64,000 nt of DNA from Conchocele bisecta (GCA_029237695.1 CM055279.1:57485530-57549529), one strand, 5' to 3'. Shown: positions 13,882-26,825, numbered from the stretch's first letter. Notes: generated from the letters alone by a model not told the origin. Program-made: numbers and translations.

Positions 13882-14632
13882 AACCTGATATCACTTAATA
13901 ATTTTGTTTTCTGCTGTTTATCTTTTATTTTTCACTTTTTATATGGGATGTATTATGTTTTACCGTATGGCGGTTGGGCAGGAGGCGGGCAGAAAATCAT
14001 TGTTTGGAGCATATGTCATACACAGCTTGGAATATCTTCATGAAACTTCATAGATGTGTTGATATCAATTGGGCGAACACACCAGTCGAAGATGTGCTTC
14101 GTCCGCCCAAGGTTAAGGTCACTAGTGCTAAAAATAGATTGAATAATTACACCCCCAGCATACGAAGTATGTCGAGGGGTATATCGTTTACGTAATTCCG
14201 TCCATCCATTTGTTCGTCTGTCCACGTTAAAGTTTTTGGGTACCCATTATCTCTGTAACGGTAAGTCAGTTTGACTTCAAACTTCATATACTTCCTTATC
14301 ATCATCCATATTTTCATTCCATATCACACCCATGCGGCCTTCACGTCCAAGGTCAAGGTCAAATTACTTAGAAATTTGCACCCGTAAGATTTGCGTTAAA
14401 GTTTTCGGGTACCCATTATCTCTGCAACGGTAAGTCGGATTGACTTTAAACTTCATATACTTCCTTATCATCATCCATATTTTCATTCCATACCACACCC
14501 ATGCGGTCTTCATGTCCAAGGTCAAGGTTAAATTACTGCTTTAAAAGTTCTTTAAATATTTACGTTAAAGTCTTCATTTGTCGGTCCAGGCGGCGGCCGG
14601 GGGCCCCTGCTCACTTTTTCTAGTTTCACTAT
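13882..14632 (+). repeat. Core-repeat element with two ~170-bp units
   Basis: Begins near 14147 with ACCCCCAGCATACGAAGTAT followed by GTCGAGGGGT, a short inverted repeat. Two copies follow of a unit running from 'gggtacccattatctctg' through 'catcatccatattttcattcc' to 'ccaaggtcaaggt' (about 14236 and 14408). It ends near 14610 in GGGGGCCCCTGCT. The TCAAGGTCA core phrase is shared with the Helentron-like families. 13882-14140 holds nothing recognisable. Confidence 0.6.
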
Positions 14633-14980
14633 AGGAATGAATGGCCTTTTTGTGGAATTTATCGGGGTATAAACTTGAAAAAGTCGCGGGAATACTGGAT
14701 GAAGGCCGGAAGGCCTCGTTCAGTATTCCCACGACTTTTCCAAGTTTATATCCCCGATAAATTCCACAAAAAGGCCATTCATTCCTTATAATTCCAGCAT
14801 TTGAAATAAATTCATGAAGAAAATGTGTTTATTTTCCGTTTTCTTAAGAATTATTTTAACATGGTTACGGAAAGTAGTTCGGCGTGGGAGTTTACTGGGA
14901 TATAAATTTTGGACAGAGACTTGCTACGGGCCAATCAAATGTTAGGGAATTGTGTAAATATTTTTGTGCTGGAATTATAT
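14633..14980. mobile_element. Composite palindromic repeat P, copy 1
   Basis: 14633-14786 is a near-perfect palindrome: AGGAATGAATGGCCTTTTTG at the left, its complement at the right, turning at about 14710. Immediately after it, ATAATTCCAGCA (14788) and TGCTGGAATTAT (14967-14978) bracket about 195 bp. The whole 350-bp composite recurs at 39276-39630, so both halves were copied together. It has no coding potential. It is probably a MITE or a foldback element. Confidence 0.8.
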
Positions 14981-14984
14981 TGTA

Positions 14985-15710
14985 CTGAATATTTTGTGTA
15001 ATCAACTCCTTCAACACAGCTTTAAATTAATGGATCTGAAACTTTGCACACATCTTCAGCACATATTGAATACGTGCACCATGGTGTTTTTATGCCAAAA
15101 AAATATTATTATTTTTTACAAAAATATTATTATTTTTTACAAAAATACGGCCTTTTCAACTTAGCCATTTTTTCCACACTTTTGCAATCAATTCTGTATA
15201 GGGTATAGATATTGTGTTATCAACTTCTCCGACACCTTTCAGGCAATGGATCGGAAACTTGAAGCATGACTTCTGCACATATTGAACAATTGCACCATGG
15301 TGTTATTATGCCGAAAATTTATTTTTTCCCAAAAATACGGCCTTTTCAACTTAGCGATTATTTTCACATTTTTGCTTACAATCTTGTATAGGGTATAGAG
15401 TTTGTGTAATCAACTCCTCTGAAATCGTTCTGTTAATCAATCTGAAACTTTAGACATGTCGTCTACATAAATTGAACATGTGCACCATGGTGTTTTTTAG
15501 ACAAAAAATAGTTTTGTTACAAAAATACGACCTTTTCAACTTAGCCAATTTTCTACACTTTAGCATACAATCCTGTGTAGTGTATAGAGTTTGTGTAATC
15601 AACTCCTCTGACAGCTTTCTGTCAATTGATGTGAAGCTACACATGTCTTCTGCACATAGAACATGTGCACCATGGTGTTTTTATGATGCAAAATTATTTT
15701 CTCCCCATAT
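14985..15710 (+). repeat. Four-copy ~190-bp tandem repeat
   Basis: Four copies of a unit marked by TGTGTAATCAACTCCT, GTGCACCATGGTGTT and ATACGGCCTTTTCAACTTAG. CACCATGG falls at 15077, 15293, 15483 and 15667, giving periods of 216, 190 and 184 bp. A 19-bp AAAATATTATTATTTTTTAC duplication sits at about 15102-15140. Confidence 0.85.
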
Positions 15711-16423
15711 CATGGGTACACATGAATTTCTTAATGTCTATATCGTCAGTCAAAGGATGTAAAATTCAATTTAATTAATCAATCGATCCTACACAACAAC
15801 AAACCAGGTCATACACTGTTTGTCAGATGTTAGATGTCACAATATGCATTTTCTCATACTTCCTGAAATAGCATATGGTATATTGATTGACATGTTAATG
15901 CAAATAGAAAGTAATTGTACCTTTATCCTGAAGAAATACAATTGATGTGAAATTTAGCCACTTGAATGCTCCTGAATGACAATCAAACCGGCTGTCTATT
16001 GCAATGAAGCTTCAATGTTTACCACTTCACTTACTGGTGGGTCTCTAGTTTTCATCATTGCATTCATCTGTCCGTTCTTCTATCCATCCATAAGGTTGTG
16101 TTAAAAGGAGCAATAGGCAGACAATTCATAAACTTTGAATTTGGAACAAACTACACATGATGTTATTATAATTATGTTTAAGCAATGTCATTCCCGCATG
16201 TCCCAATGCTAAGATTAATGCCATTGTAAGAAAATCTGTTAACAAATACAAAAGTTCGGACACAGGATAGCCAAACTTTGATGGGAAACTGTCATTGCCA
16301 AAATGTGTGCATATAGGGACTAACTTCATATAACACCATCCTTTGTTTCGAAGACAATAGCTTGAATATTTGTATAAAGTGTATCTGACCCTGTTCTTCT
16401 TAGTGTATACTTGACAGTGCATT
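15711..16423. other. Unique AT-rich sequence, nothing recognised
   Basis: No tandem structure, no palindrome and no open frame with recognisable motifs. Confidence 0.5.
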
Positions 16424-17086
16424 GAGTTGCCATCTGAGCCATCTTATCATGGACAAGCTATCGGCCAGTTTATTCTCTTGTAGCATCTGTCATAGGCAGC
16501 TTAGAATTTGACAGATAAACTAATAATTTAGTGCAATATGTTTTAAAAAGAATTCTTTACAAGGTCCTGTCCATTATCGGTAGCACAGGTCAATACTAAG
16601 TCTGATTTTGGACGATAAATGTGCCCATTTTTTAAAACACAGAAGAATATGCTATCTAGAGTGCACAGTCATATAGGCTATCTTACCTGCACACAAAGTG
16701 TTTACCATGTATCCTGTATTAAGCGAAATCAAGAATATTGATTTTATATGGACTTGTGCTGCTATCATAAAATGGTTGCTAGCAGACTATATACATGTTC
16801 TTATAAGGTTGTCATACATTTAGTTCTAAAATTAGCTGACTGGAGTCACCTGATGATTTACAGAGTAACATGGCCATAGTAGATGTTGGGAATGACACAA
16901 TTTATAACCAATATATCAATTGTGGTGAAAACATTGGCATGAGATAATTGATAGCACATTGTAAATGATTATCCTTGCAACATGTTGTACACAATTTTAT
17001 TAGTTTATCTGTCATAGTTTTTGCTCTATGTGTCGAACGCTATATAAGGTGAAACTGATGGCATGTATATAATAAGATGGCAACTC
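16424..17086. mobile_element. Diverged inverted-repeat element (~660 bp)
   Basis: GAGTTGCCATCT at 16424 matches AGATGGCAACTC ending at 17086 in inverse orientation, and TGACAGATAAACTAATAA near 16511 matches TTATTAGTTTATCTGTCA near 16995. The arms are about 110-120 bp with moderate divergence. The interior is AT-rich with no coding. It is a candidate old MITE; superfamily unknown. Confidence 0.55.
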
Positions 17087-17560
17087 CATGCGCCGTATAG
17101 GATACAGTAACAAGAGAATGTTCACATACATGCAATACATATATCTCATCACATTTATCTTTAAATCAAATGATTATCCGGAATAAAACGGGTCCTTAGC
17201 AAATTTGTTTTATATTTTGTCAATATTGTTTTTTAACCTGTTGACTGATTTTGACAGTGCATGTTTTTGGCAACACTGTGCTCCTGGTACTAGACCAGGA
17301 TCTCGTGGTCCAGTGAGCACTATTTGCAGCAATATATGCCAATATAAACACAATACATGGCTTTAGAATGGTAGTTGATAGAGAAATAATTGTCTTCTTA
17401 AATACGTGACGGTGTATATGATGTTAAACTTTACATTATGTAATCGAATATGTGTTCCCTGTTACTAAATTATACCTCTAATTGTATTTAACATATCCAA
17501 TAGTGGTAGGTAAATGAGTTATAATGATGTTTGTGAATGTATAATTATTACATTTGGCCC
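17087..17560. other. Unique AT-rich sequence, nothing recognised
   Basis: No repeat or coding signal seen. Confidence 0.5.
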
Positions 17561-17749
17561 GTGAGCCAGATACCGAAACCCTCCCCCCCCTGTGGGATTT
17601 TTGCAGACATATTTTTCCTAAAACTACATTCAATTGCGAGTGTTATGCCGTATGTCTGCGCTCTGTAACCCGCTGGATGAACATATGGCGCCATTTTGAA
17701 GTAGGTCACCCTCTGACTTTTTCCCATCTTCATAAATCACATTTTTAAC

Positions 17750-18690
17750 TAAAAATTGACCAAATTATATCATTTTAATTACATAAAGTAGTATTTTTGC
17801 ACTTTTTCAGAGATGTTGGACAATATGGAATCTAATAAGGTACACTTAAACAAAATCTGATAATCCAGAAGTCAAATTTTACGTGTTTGATTACCCCACC
17901 CACCCAATTTCAATGGTAAAATATACATGTTAATAACTTTATGCAAACGTGGTATTTTTTCATATTATCAATGTTAATGTAAGCTAGGAGTGTCTATTAA
18001 ACATATCCAATGCAAATACGCCCAATTTTTTTGTGTCTACTGCAAAATATACAAAGTGAAAAACAACACATTTTTACCATTCCCCACCCACTAATTTTAC
18101 AATGGTTATTTCACCGGTATTCAATATTATGCAACGTCAGATCCTTAAAACCGGTTGCTATGGACAGACAACTAGTTACATATTTATTAGTATTGTCTAT
18201 GCAGACTGCAGATACTATTTGTCGAATGTTCGTCCGTCTGTACGCACGCTTCTTGGCTTCTTAAATATTAATTGACTGCATCGATTGGGAATAATGTACA
18301 CATATTAATATAGTTCGAGGCATGTGATCATTATCATCAACAGGAGTTAATATACGATAATAGTTATCCATTTTGTACATAGATTTCTTCTCCTTTTTTT
18401 ACAATATTCAGTAATGGTGTTAATATCGTGCATCAAATATGCCTGACGGAGGAAGAAAATCCTGAAAGCTAAAAACAATTTTTTAAGATAAAATAATAAA
18501 ACCATGTTTTGTTTTCACTTCGCTATCCGACATAAGATGAAACCATACATATAATGGATGAAGTTGGATCAATTTGTTAATTATGCAATTTCAAAATGGC
18601 CGCCACATTGATAATTTATATATATGTATACAGCAATATATCGCTCGATATGATTGTGGAGATGGACATAATGGTCTATATCATTTGTAA
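17750..18690. other. Unique AT-rich interior sequence
   Basis: Left interior of the inverted-repeat block. Nothing was recognised apart from ATGGCCGCCACATTG at about 18596, which resembles the GGCGGCCATTTTG motif that recurs at 21013-21530 in the other orientation. Confidence 0.45.
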
Positions 18691-18699
18691 CTTCCTTAT

Positions 18700-20135
18700 T
18701 ATTATATTGAGGTGGCGGAGCAGCCTTATAATCTGGTGGAACATCCTTATGTCGTGCTGATACATCCTTATACATGTAGTGTGATGCAACTGCCTTATAT
18801 TGTGATGGAACATCATTATAGTGTGGTGGAACCACATTATGTTGTGGTGAAACTGCCGTATAATGTGATGAAAATGCATTATAGTGTGACGAAACTGCCT
18901 TATATTGTGGTGGGAACTGCCTTATTTTGTGAGGAAACATATGTATAATGTGATGGAGCATCATTATATCGTGGTGGAACATCCTTTGAGAGTGGTGGAA
19001 CATTCTTATATTGTAATGGAACTGCCGTATACTGCGTGATAACTGCCTTATAGTGTGGCTGAACATCCTATATTATGGTGAACTGCCTTATAATGTGGTA
19101 GAACGGTCTTATATTGTAATTAATTTGCCTTATATTGTCACTAAACATCATTATACTGTGGTGGAACGTCCTTATAGTGTGGTGGAACCATCATTATATG
19201 TGGTGAAGCCGCCTTATAATGAGGTGGCACTGCCATATAGCGTGACGACACTGTCTTATATTGTGGTGGAACTGCCATATATTGTGACAAAATATCTTTA
19301 TATGGTGGTGATGTATCCTTATATCGTGATGCAACATCATTATATAGTGGTGGAACTGTCTTATATTGTAATTAATTTGCCTTATAGTGTGGTGGAAGTG
19401 CCTTATATTGTTATGAAACACCATTATAATGTGGTGAAACATCCTTATAGTGTGGTGGAACATCATTATCTTGTGGTGAAACCGCCTTATAATGTGGTGG
19501 CACTGCCGTATATTGTGACGAAAATGTATTATGATGTGGTGTGAAACTGTCTTATAGTGTGAGGAAACATAATATTCTGTGGTGGAGCATCCTTATATTG
19601 TGATGGAACAGCCTTATATTGTGACGGAACATCCTTATAGTGTGACGGAACATCCTTATATTGCGATGGAACTGTATTATAATGTGTTGGAACTGCATTA
19701 TAGTGTGGTACATCCTTATATTGTGGTGAACTGTCTTACAGTGCAAGTAATGTTCCTGATATTGTGATGGAACATCTTTATAATGTGGTGAAACTGCCTT
19801 ATAATGTGTTTTATCTGCCTTATATTGTGATGAAATGCTTTATATTGTGGTGGCACTGCCTTATAGTTTGAATAAACATATTTATATCGTGGTAGAACTG
19901 CACTATAGTGTGATTAAACAGTATTATGTTGTGATGGAGCATCCGTATATTGTGGTGGAACACCCTCATATCGTGATGGAACAAGCTTATGTTGTGATGG
20001 AAAAGGCTTGTAGTGTGATGTAACATCCGTATAGTGTAATGGAACATCCTTATATTGTACCGGAACTGTCTTTAATAATGTGGTGGAACATCACTACACT
20101 GTGGTGGAACGTTACATTGTGGCAGAACATCTTTA
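18700..20135. repeat. 21-bp degenerate minisatellite (unit ccttatattgtggtggaactg)
   Basis: About 65 copies of a 21-bp unit with heavy substitution (ccttata/cattata/ccgtata; ttgtgg/tagtgtg; ggaactg/ggaacat/gaaatg) but few indels. The period equals 7 codons, so frames stay open on both strands with heptads such as PYIVVEL and HHNIRMF. Copy length is much better kept than copy sequence. No start context, splice sites or flanking coding support a protein. Confidence 0.9.
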
Positions 20136-20139
20136 TATC

Positions 20140-21000
20140 TGATTGATATAAAAGTGTGATGCTCCATGCAAGTCTTAATTTAGTTAGATCAAACATGACG
20201 CAAGAGACCCTAACATTTTATCACATGTTTGTACTGCTACACGTCGATACTCTATGGAGATACATCTATCTTAACTTAACCATCATGATATCAATATAGC
20301 CCTCTCTTCAAATAGTAGTAGCTGCATCATTTATTTGGCCAGTGTGAATTATTTTATTGCATACATCCAAATAATGTAGCACGAGTGTAACATCAAATTA
20401 AATGAAGTACAATATATGCCTCCTCACTTCATATACTGTACATTTAATTTAATATAACAATAGTGTTACTATTTATACACATAGCTGTGGTTTTGTTAAC
20501 TAATCAATGTTGAATGATACAAATGCTAATAATCAACATAATTAACTGATAATAGACAGATGTCCCGGATTACGTAATACCTTGATTTCATTTGCAACCA
20601 TGAATCATCAATCTGTTCACTTACAAGTAACAGGGTCGTACTATTACCATATATTTCAGAGTATTAATAAGATTAAAAATGGTTCTGTAAGTATTAATTA
20701 GACAACTGGTGCAGACAGTGAAAATTCCTACTACTATGCGAACCTAATTTGATTTGCAATTGTCACTACACATGTCTGATGATCATATACATGATTCACA
20801 TGTATACTGTATTTAAATGTTATTAATACTACCTAATGGTGACTATTGTGATTGTCACTGATTGTGTCAATCAATCAACCAATATAATAGATTCTTTCAA
20901 TCATCACAACCAGTCAGCAAATGTTTTAAACATGTTTTTGTGCATTTTTATACAATTTGAATTGCTGAGAAAAACATGATTTTTTATTGTGATTTATGAA
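20140..21000. other. Unique AT-rich sequence, nothing recognised
   Basis: Interior of the inverted-repeat block, with no coding frame of note and no internal repeat. Confidence 0.5.
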
Positions 21001-21530
21001 AATAAACATATTAGGCGGCCATTTTGAATGTATAACAACATTATTGTATCATGGAACATGACTGTGAATGCTAAGCAAACTATATTTAGGTCAATTTGTA
21101 TTATAATATATGACCATTGCGTGTTTTATAGCATCTTCGAAATTCCAGACAGTAGTAAATATGTAGTTTATGGCGGCCATTTTGAAATATTTTGAGAGTT
21201 ATGATATTTAAAGGGATTACATGTTCCTTTCACAGGTATATATAAGTAATGCAATGAAAAATAAGTGCATTTTAACATCATTACAGTTTTGTAATAGTTC
21301 TCAATAATAGTTATATTGAAAATAATGTTGAAAAATGCCAATTTTGGCGGCCATTTTGGAAATTATTGGTATAGTATGATGTAATGATGTATAATGTCCA
21401 TTGTATACCATTCAGTAACCAATTTGGCAAAACATCGTAGCTATTTACAGGGTTTGTACTTGCCTAAATATCAATTAACAGTCATAATATAAACGGCTCA
21501 AAATGGCATGGCGGCCATCTTGGAAAATGG
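21000..21530. repeat. ~165-bp tandem repeat marked by ggcggccattttg
   Basis: GGCGGCCATTTTGAA or a close variant occurs at 21013, 21172, 21345 and 21509 (spacings 159, 173 and 164 bp), with loosely similar AT-rich sequence between. The last copy merges with the right arm of the inverted-repeat block. Confidence 0.65.
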
Positions 21531-21784
21531 CCGCCATTTGTTCATCCAGCGGCTTTTTGAGCGCAGACATTCAGGATTAATAGACAATAGGCTACTGAAT
21601 CTGAAAATCATAGTCACCAAAAATCCCACAGGGGGGGGGGGGGGAGGGGGGGTTATTGGTGGCTCAAGGTCTAATTGCTCTCATGCATGCAAAATTACCA
21701 CTGGTAACGCACAATGTACCCATCTCTCTGTATTTGATAAATTTGTCCTTATGACTTCTGAATGTTGTCATGCCAACTTGACCA

Positions 21785-22095
21785 GTAGCCCATTTCACCA
21801 AAATTGCAAAGCATACTTATCTAGCAAAGTGTACTTTGAGGGAGTAATCAATTATTTTTCCCGAAATACATTATTTCATATAGAACTAACAACTTCATAT
21901 ATTTGATGATTAAAAGTATGCAGAATGATTATACTGAATTTATTACATTATGACAGCCAAAATCAGCCATTTTGGCTGTGATAATGTAATAAATTCAGTA
22001 TTATAATAAAAATTTAAATGATCATTAAATTGAAAATTTCTCGCTCAAAGTGTACTTAGCAAGATAAGTATACCTTGCAATTTTGGTGAAATGGG
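21785..22095. mobile_element. Palindromic MITE family M, copy 1
   Basis: Arms CCCATTTCACCAAAATTGCA (21789) and TGCAATTTTGGTGAAATGGG (ending 22095). Inner arms are TACTTATCT..AGTGTACTTTGAG and its complement. A central hairpin at about 21933-21998 has CTGAATTTATTACATTA on each side of a CAGCCAAAATCAGCCATTTTGGCTG core. The same family, split by a SINE, is at 54763-55153. It has no coding potential. Confidence 0.8.
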
Positions 22096-22214
22096 CAACT
22101 GACGTTATCTGTGGAGCTATATATCAATGAAACCCATCACACTGACAGTCTCTGGTGTTTGCTTTAGAGAGGTTCCTCCACATGAAAGGTGTTCACCTGA
22201 AACTGTGACCAATA

Positions 22215-25200
22215 TCTGTATACATGTAGTCGCATGGTGTCCCACCCATCCTACCCGTATACATGTAGTCACCTGGCGTCCCACCCATCCTACCTGTATA
22301 CATGTAGTCACCTGGCGTCCCACCCATCCTACCTGTATACATGTAGTCACCTGGCGTCCCACCCATCCCACCCGTCGTATACATGTAATCGCCTGGTGTC
22401 CCACCCATCCTACCTGTATACATGTTGTCACCTAGTGTCCCACCCATCCTACCTGTATACATGTAATCGCCTGGTGTCCCACCCATCCTACCCATATACA
22501 TGTAGTCGCCTGGCGTCCCACCCATCCTACCTGTATACATGTAGTCACCTAGTGTCCCACCCATCCTACCTGTATACATGTAATCGCCTGGTGTCCCACC
22601 CATCCTACCCGTATACATGTAGTGGCCTGGTGTCCCACCCATCCTACCCGTATACATGTAGTGGCCTGGTGTCCCACCCATCCTACCCGTATACATGTAG
22701 TGGCCTGGTGTCCCACCCATCCTACCCGTATACATGTAGTGGCCTGGTGTCCCACCCATCCTACCCGTATACATGTAATCGCCTGGTGTCCCACCCATCA
22801 TACCTGTATACATGTAGTCGCCTGGTGTCCCACCCATCCTACCTGTATACATGTAGTAGCCTGGCGTCCCACCCATCCTACCTGTATACATGTAGTTGCC
22901 TGGTGTCCCACCCATCCTACCTGTATACATGTAGTTGCCTGGTGTCCCACCCATCCTACCCGTATACATGTAGTCGCCTGGCGTCCCACCCATCCTACCT
23001 GTATACATGTAGTTGCCTGGTGTCCCACCCATCCTACCTGTATACATGTTGTCACCTAGTGTCCCACCCATCCTACCTGTATACATGTAATCGCCTGGTG
23101 TCCCACCCATCCTACCCATATACATGTAGTCGCCTGGCGTCCCACCCATCCTACCTGTATACATGTAGTCACCTAGTGTCCCACCCATCCTACCTGTATA
23201 CATGTAATCGCCTGGTGTTCCCACCCATCCTCCCGGTACCCTTACATGTAGTGGCCTGGTGTCCCACCCATCCTACCCGTATACATGTAGTGGCCTGGAG
23301 GTGCTCCCACCCATCCTACCCGTATACATAAGTAGTGGCCTGGTGTCCCACCCATCCTACCCACCGTATACATGTAGTGGCCTGGTGTCCCACCATCCTA
23401 CCCGTATACATGTGTTTTTTAAATATTTTAAACGTATACCATGGTGCTCCCTGGAGTTCCCATAGTCATACCTGTATATCATGTAGTCGCCTGGTGTCCC
23501 ACCCATCCTACCTGTATTACATGTAGTAGCCTGGCGTCCCACCCATCCTACCTGTATACATGTGTTGCCTGGTGTCCCCACCCATCCTACCTGTATACAT
23601 GTAGTTGCCTGGTGTCCCACCCATTCTACCCGTATACAGTAGTCGCCTGGCGTCCCACCCATCCTACCTGTTATACATGTGGTTGCCTGGTGTCCCACCC
23701 ATCCTACCTGTATACATGTAGTTGCCTGGTGTCCCACCCATCCTACCTGTATACATGTAGTTGCCTGGTGTCCCACCCATCCTACCTGTATACATGTAGT
23801 CGCCTGGTGTCCCACCCATCCTACCTGTATACATGTAATCGCCTGGTGTCCCACCCATCCTACCTGTATACATGTAGTTGCCTGGCATCCCACCCATCCT
23901 ACCTGTATACATGTAGTCGCCTGGCGTCCCACCCATCCTACCTGTATACATGTAGTCACCTAGTGTCCCACCCATCCTACCTGTATACATGTAATCACCT
24001 GGTGTCCCACCCATCCTACCTGTATACATGTAGTGGCCTGGTGTCCCACCCATCCTACCTGTATACATGTAGTCACCTAGTGTCCCACCCATCCTACCTG
24101 TATACATGTAGTCGCCTACCTGTATACATGTAGTCACCTAGTGTCCCACCCATCCTACCTGTATACATGTAGTCGCCTGGCATCCCACCCATCCTACCTG
24201 TATACATGTAGTCGCCTGGCGTCCCACCCATCCTACCTGTATACATGTAGTTACCTGGCGTCCCACCCATCCTACCCGTATACATGTAGTCGCCTGGTGT
24301 CCCACCCATCCTACCTGTATACATGTAGTTACCTGGCGTCCCATCCATCCTACCCGTATACATGTAGTCGCCTGGCATCCCACCCATCCTACCTGTATAC
24401 ATGTAGTTGCCTGGCATCCCACCCATCCTACCTGTATACATGTAGTCGCCTGGCGTCCCAGCCATCCTACCTGTATACATGTAGTTGCCTGGCGTCCCAC
24501 CCATCCTACCCGTATACATGTAGTCGCCTGGCTTCCCACCCATCCTACCTGTATACATGTAGTCGCCTGGCATCCCACCCATTCTACCTGTATACATGTA
24601 GTCACCTAGTGTCCCACCCATCCTACCTGTATACATGTAGTCGCCTACCTGTATACATGTAGTCACCTAGTGTCCCACCCATCCTACCTGTATACATGTA
24701 GTCGCCTGGCGTCCCACCCATCCTACCTGTATACATGTAGTCGCCTGGCGTCCCACCCATCCTACCTGTATACATGTAGTTACCTGGCGTCCCACCCATC
24801 CTACCCGTATACATGTAGTCGCCTGGTGTCCCACCCATCCTACCTGTATACATGTAGTTACCTGGCGTCCCACCCATCCTACCCGTATACATGTAGTCGC
24901 CTGGTGTCCCACCCATCCTACCTGTATACATGTAGTCGCCTGGCGTCCCACCCATCCTACCCGTATACATGTAGTTGCCTGGCATCCCACCCATCCTACC
25001 CGTATACATGTAGTCGCCTGGCTTCCCACCCATCCTACCTGTATACATGTAGTCGCCTGGCGTCCCACCCATCCTACCTGTATACATGTAGTCGCCTGGT
25101 GTCCCACCCATCCTACCTGTATACATGTAGTCGACTGGTGTCCCACCCATCCTACCTGTATACATGTATTCGCCTGGCGTCCCACCCATCCTACCCGTAT

Positions 25201-25588
25201 ACATGTAGTTGCCTTGTGTCCCACCCATCCTACCCGTATACATGTAGTCGCCTGGCATCCCACCCATCCTACCTGTATACATGTAGTTGCCTGGCGTCCC
25301 ACCCATCCTACCTGTATACATGTATTCACCTGGCATCCCACCCATCCTACCTGTATACATGTAGTTGCCTGGCGTCCCACCCATCCTACCCGTATACATG
25401 TAGTCGCCTGGTGTCCCACCCATCCTACCTGTATACATGTAGTTACCTGGTGTCCCACCCATCCTACCTGTATACATGTAGTCGCCTGGCATCCCACCCA
25501 TCCTACCCGTATACATGTAGTCGCCTGCCGTCCCACCCATCCCACACGTATACATGTAGTCGCCTGGTGTCCCACCCATCCTACATGT
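22215..25588. repeat. 39-bp minisatellite (unit contains cccacccatcctacctgtat)
   Basis: About 86 copies of a 39-bp unit (CCCACCCATCCTACC, then TGTATACATGTAGTCG, then CCTGGTGT). Because 39 is 13 codons, all frames read through for hundreds of codons on both strands (SHPSYLYTCSRLA, TPGDYMYTGRMGG). Variants alter the encoded residue as often as not (D/N/Y/H, T/M, P/L in the minus frame), which argues against coding. A segment carrying GTCGCCTACCTGTATACATG is duplicated at about 24115 and 24643, indicating a roughly 530-bp higher-order repeat. Indels cluster at 23215-23670. The array ends about 100 bp upstream of an exon candidate, so it is probably intronic. Confidence 0.95.
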
Positions 25589-25685
25589 GTGAAATATGAA
25601 GCAGCTACGTGAAAGGAAAGAGAAATTGTTAATGTTTTGAACACACTAGGTTGGGAGGTTGCACTGTTTCTATTGTATATTACAG

Positions 25686-25829
25686 ACCTGTTGCCGGGGA
25701 TAGAGGAGTACATCTGTGGGGTGTTGGCGGGGGAATGTCTTTCCACCAGGGCGGAGGAACAGCGGCAGTACTTTGTCGAGAGGTTGGAAATCATCAAGCT
25801 GCCACCGTCCATCCCGCCGCGACCCAAAT
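25686..25829 (+). CDS. Internal exon candidate, unrecognised protein
   Basis: 144 bp bounded by a good acceptor (tattgtatattacag) and donor (gtaagg). The acceptor follows a pyrimidine-leaning stretch (gcactgtttctattg). Read in the only fully open sensible frame it encodes LLPGIEEYICGVLAGECL, then STRAEEQRQYFVERLEIIK, then LPPSIPPRPK. This looks like a helical segment followed by a proline-rich linker. The exon starts with two bases completing a codon and ends with one base of the next, so it is a symmetric phase-1 exon. It is GC-rich compared with its surroundings. The next compatible exon is at 36656. The family is not recognised; the exon call rests on splice sites and composition. Confidence 0.55.
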
Positions 25830-25834
25830 GTAAG

Positions 25835-26779
25835 GTCCCATGTACATAGATGCACAATCTCTCATGTTTGGTTATTTAGTGTGGTATTTAATGTGGTTTA
25901 TCACATGAATTTTTTGTTATGTCATGTGTTTCATAAATGTGTTGTGACACACGTGTAATAACACCTGGAGTTTAATTGATTGGCTGGACGCATCACCCTA
26001 ATTGCGTATTCGTAATTTTGCGTATTGTCAAATGAATAAAATAGAGACGTTCCAAATGACGTCCGTAATGGCATGACAAAGCAATGATGTTTTGACGTTG
26101 ACGTAATCATGTTTTAAACATCATTAGAAGCGTCCATGATTTAAAATATTACTGGGATTGTTAGAATGAGCTCGCGTTTGGTAGTAGAAGTGTTTACAAA
26201 GAACTGGAACCTGTGTTTGGCATACCGTATTTATAATAGTTGTATTGCTAGGATTAAAACTAGTTTTGTCTGTGGAGATTTTCAACTAGATGCGAATATA
26301 GTCAATGGCGTCTGTTCACTGAAACGTATTGGATATCTCCAAGTTGTCTGCTCTTTGGTGGCTGAAGACATGTGATAAACATAATCTTCAACTTGTTTCC
26401 CTTTCACGCACAATTTATGCATGAAATTGTTGACGAGTTTCATAGATCTCATATCAAATGGAAACTCGTTTGAGATCCTCTAGTTAATAATTTTATAAGA
26501 AACGAGACTCAGCCAAAGTTCTTGAAATCAGTGAATAGTTAATTAGTAAATACCATTTCAAATCATCACAATATATATTTAATGCTTTATGACAGAACCG
26601 TTTATTGAAGCTGCTTTGATTACATATAGGTAAAGAGCCCATGCTGATTTTTGTCTTGCGTAAGTTAGTGGAAAATGAGACAGCATCACAATTGTGGCGT
26701 CATCGCAGGCATCGTCATCGTCAACAATTTTGGACTTACATCCAGATGTTGCATATCTCCTGATATGTTAGTCTGATTT
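25835..26779. other. Probable intron sequence, nothing recognised
   Basis: Unique AT-rich DNA. A 69-codon open frame at 26166-26375 starts with ATG but has no motif and no splice support. ATTTTTGTCTTGCG..AGTGGAAAATGAGACAGC near 26647 weakly resembles a decayed family A 5' end. Confidence 0.45.
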
Positions 26780-26825
26780 TTGTCGAACTCGCTTGCGGAA
26801 AGTGAGACATAGTGATCACAATGAC

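Larger units (their letters stand above)
17561..21669. mobile_element. 4.1-kb block bounded by ~150-bp inverted repeats
   Basis: The left arm at 17561-17705 runs GAGCC, AAACCC, a C run, CTGTGGGATTTTTG, TGTCTGCGCTC, CGCTGGATGAACA and ATGGCGCCATTTTG. The right arm at about 21522-21669 has the same landmarks in reverse complement order (GGCCGCCATTTGTTCATCC, GAGCGCAGACA, CAAAAATCCCACAGGGG, GGCTC). The interior holds a 21-bp array and a 165-bp tandem repeat and no recognisable transposase. It is either a large non-autonomous DNA transposon or two MITE copies in opposite orientation. The target duplication is not clear. Confidence 0.5.

Noticed and set aside
16126..16422. 98-codon minus-strand frame
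   Set aside because: No motif, no splice or start context, and within the length expected by chance in AT-rich DNA.
22193..25857. Open frames up to 396 codons on both strands (SHPSYLYTC and TPGDYMYTGRMGG repeats)
   Set aside because: The 39-bp unit keeps all frames open. Unit variants change amino acids freely, and the array sits beside a likely intron boundary.
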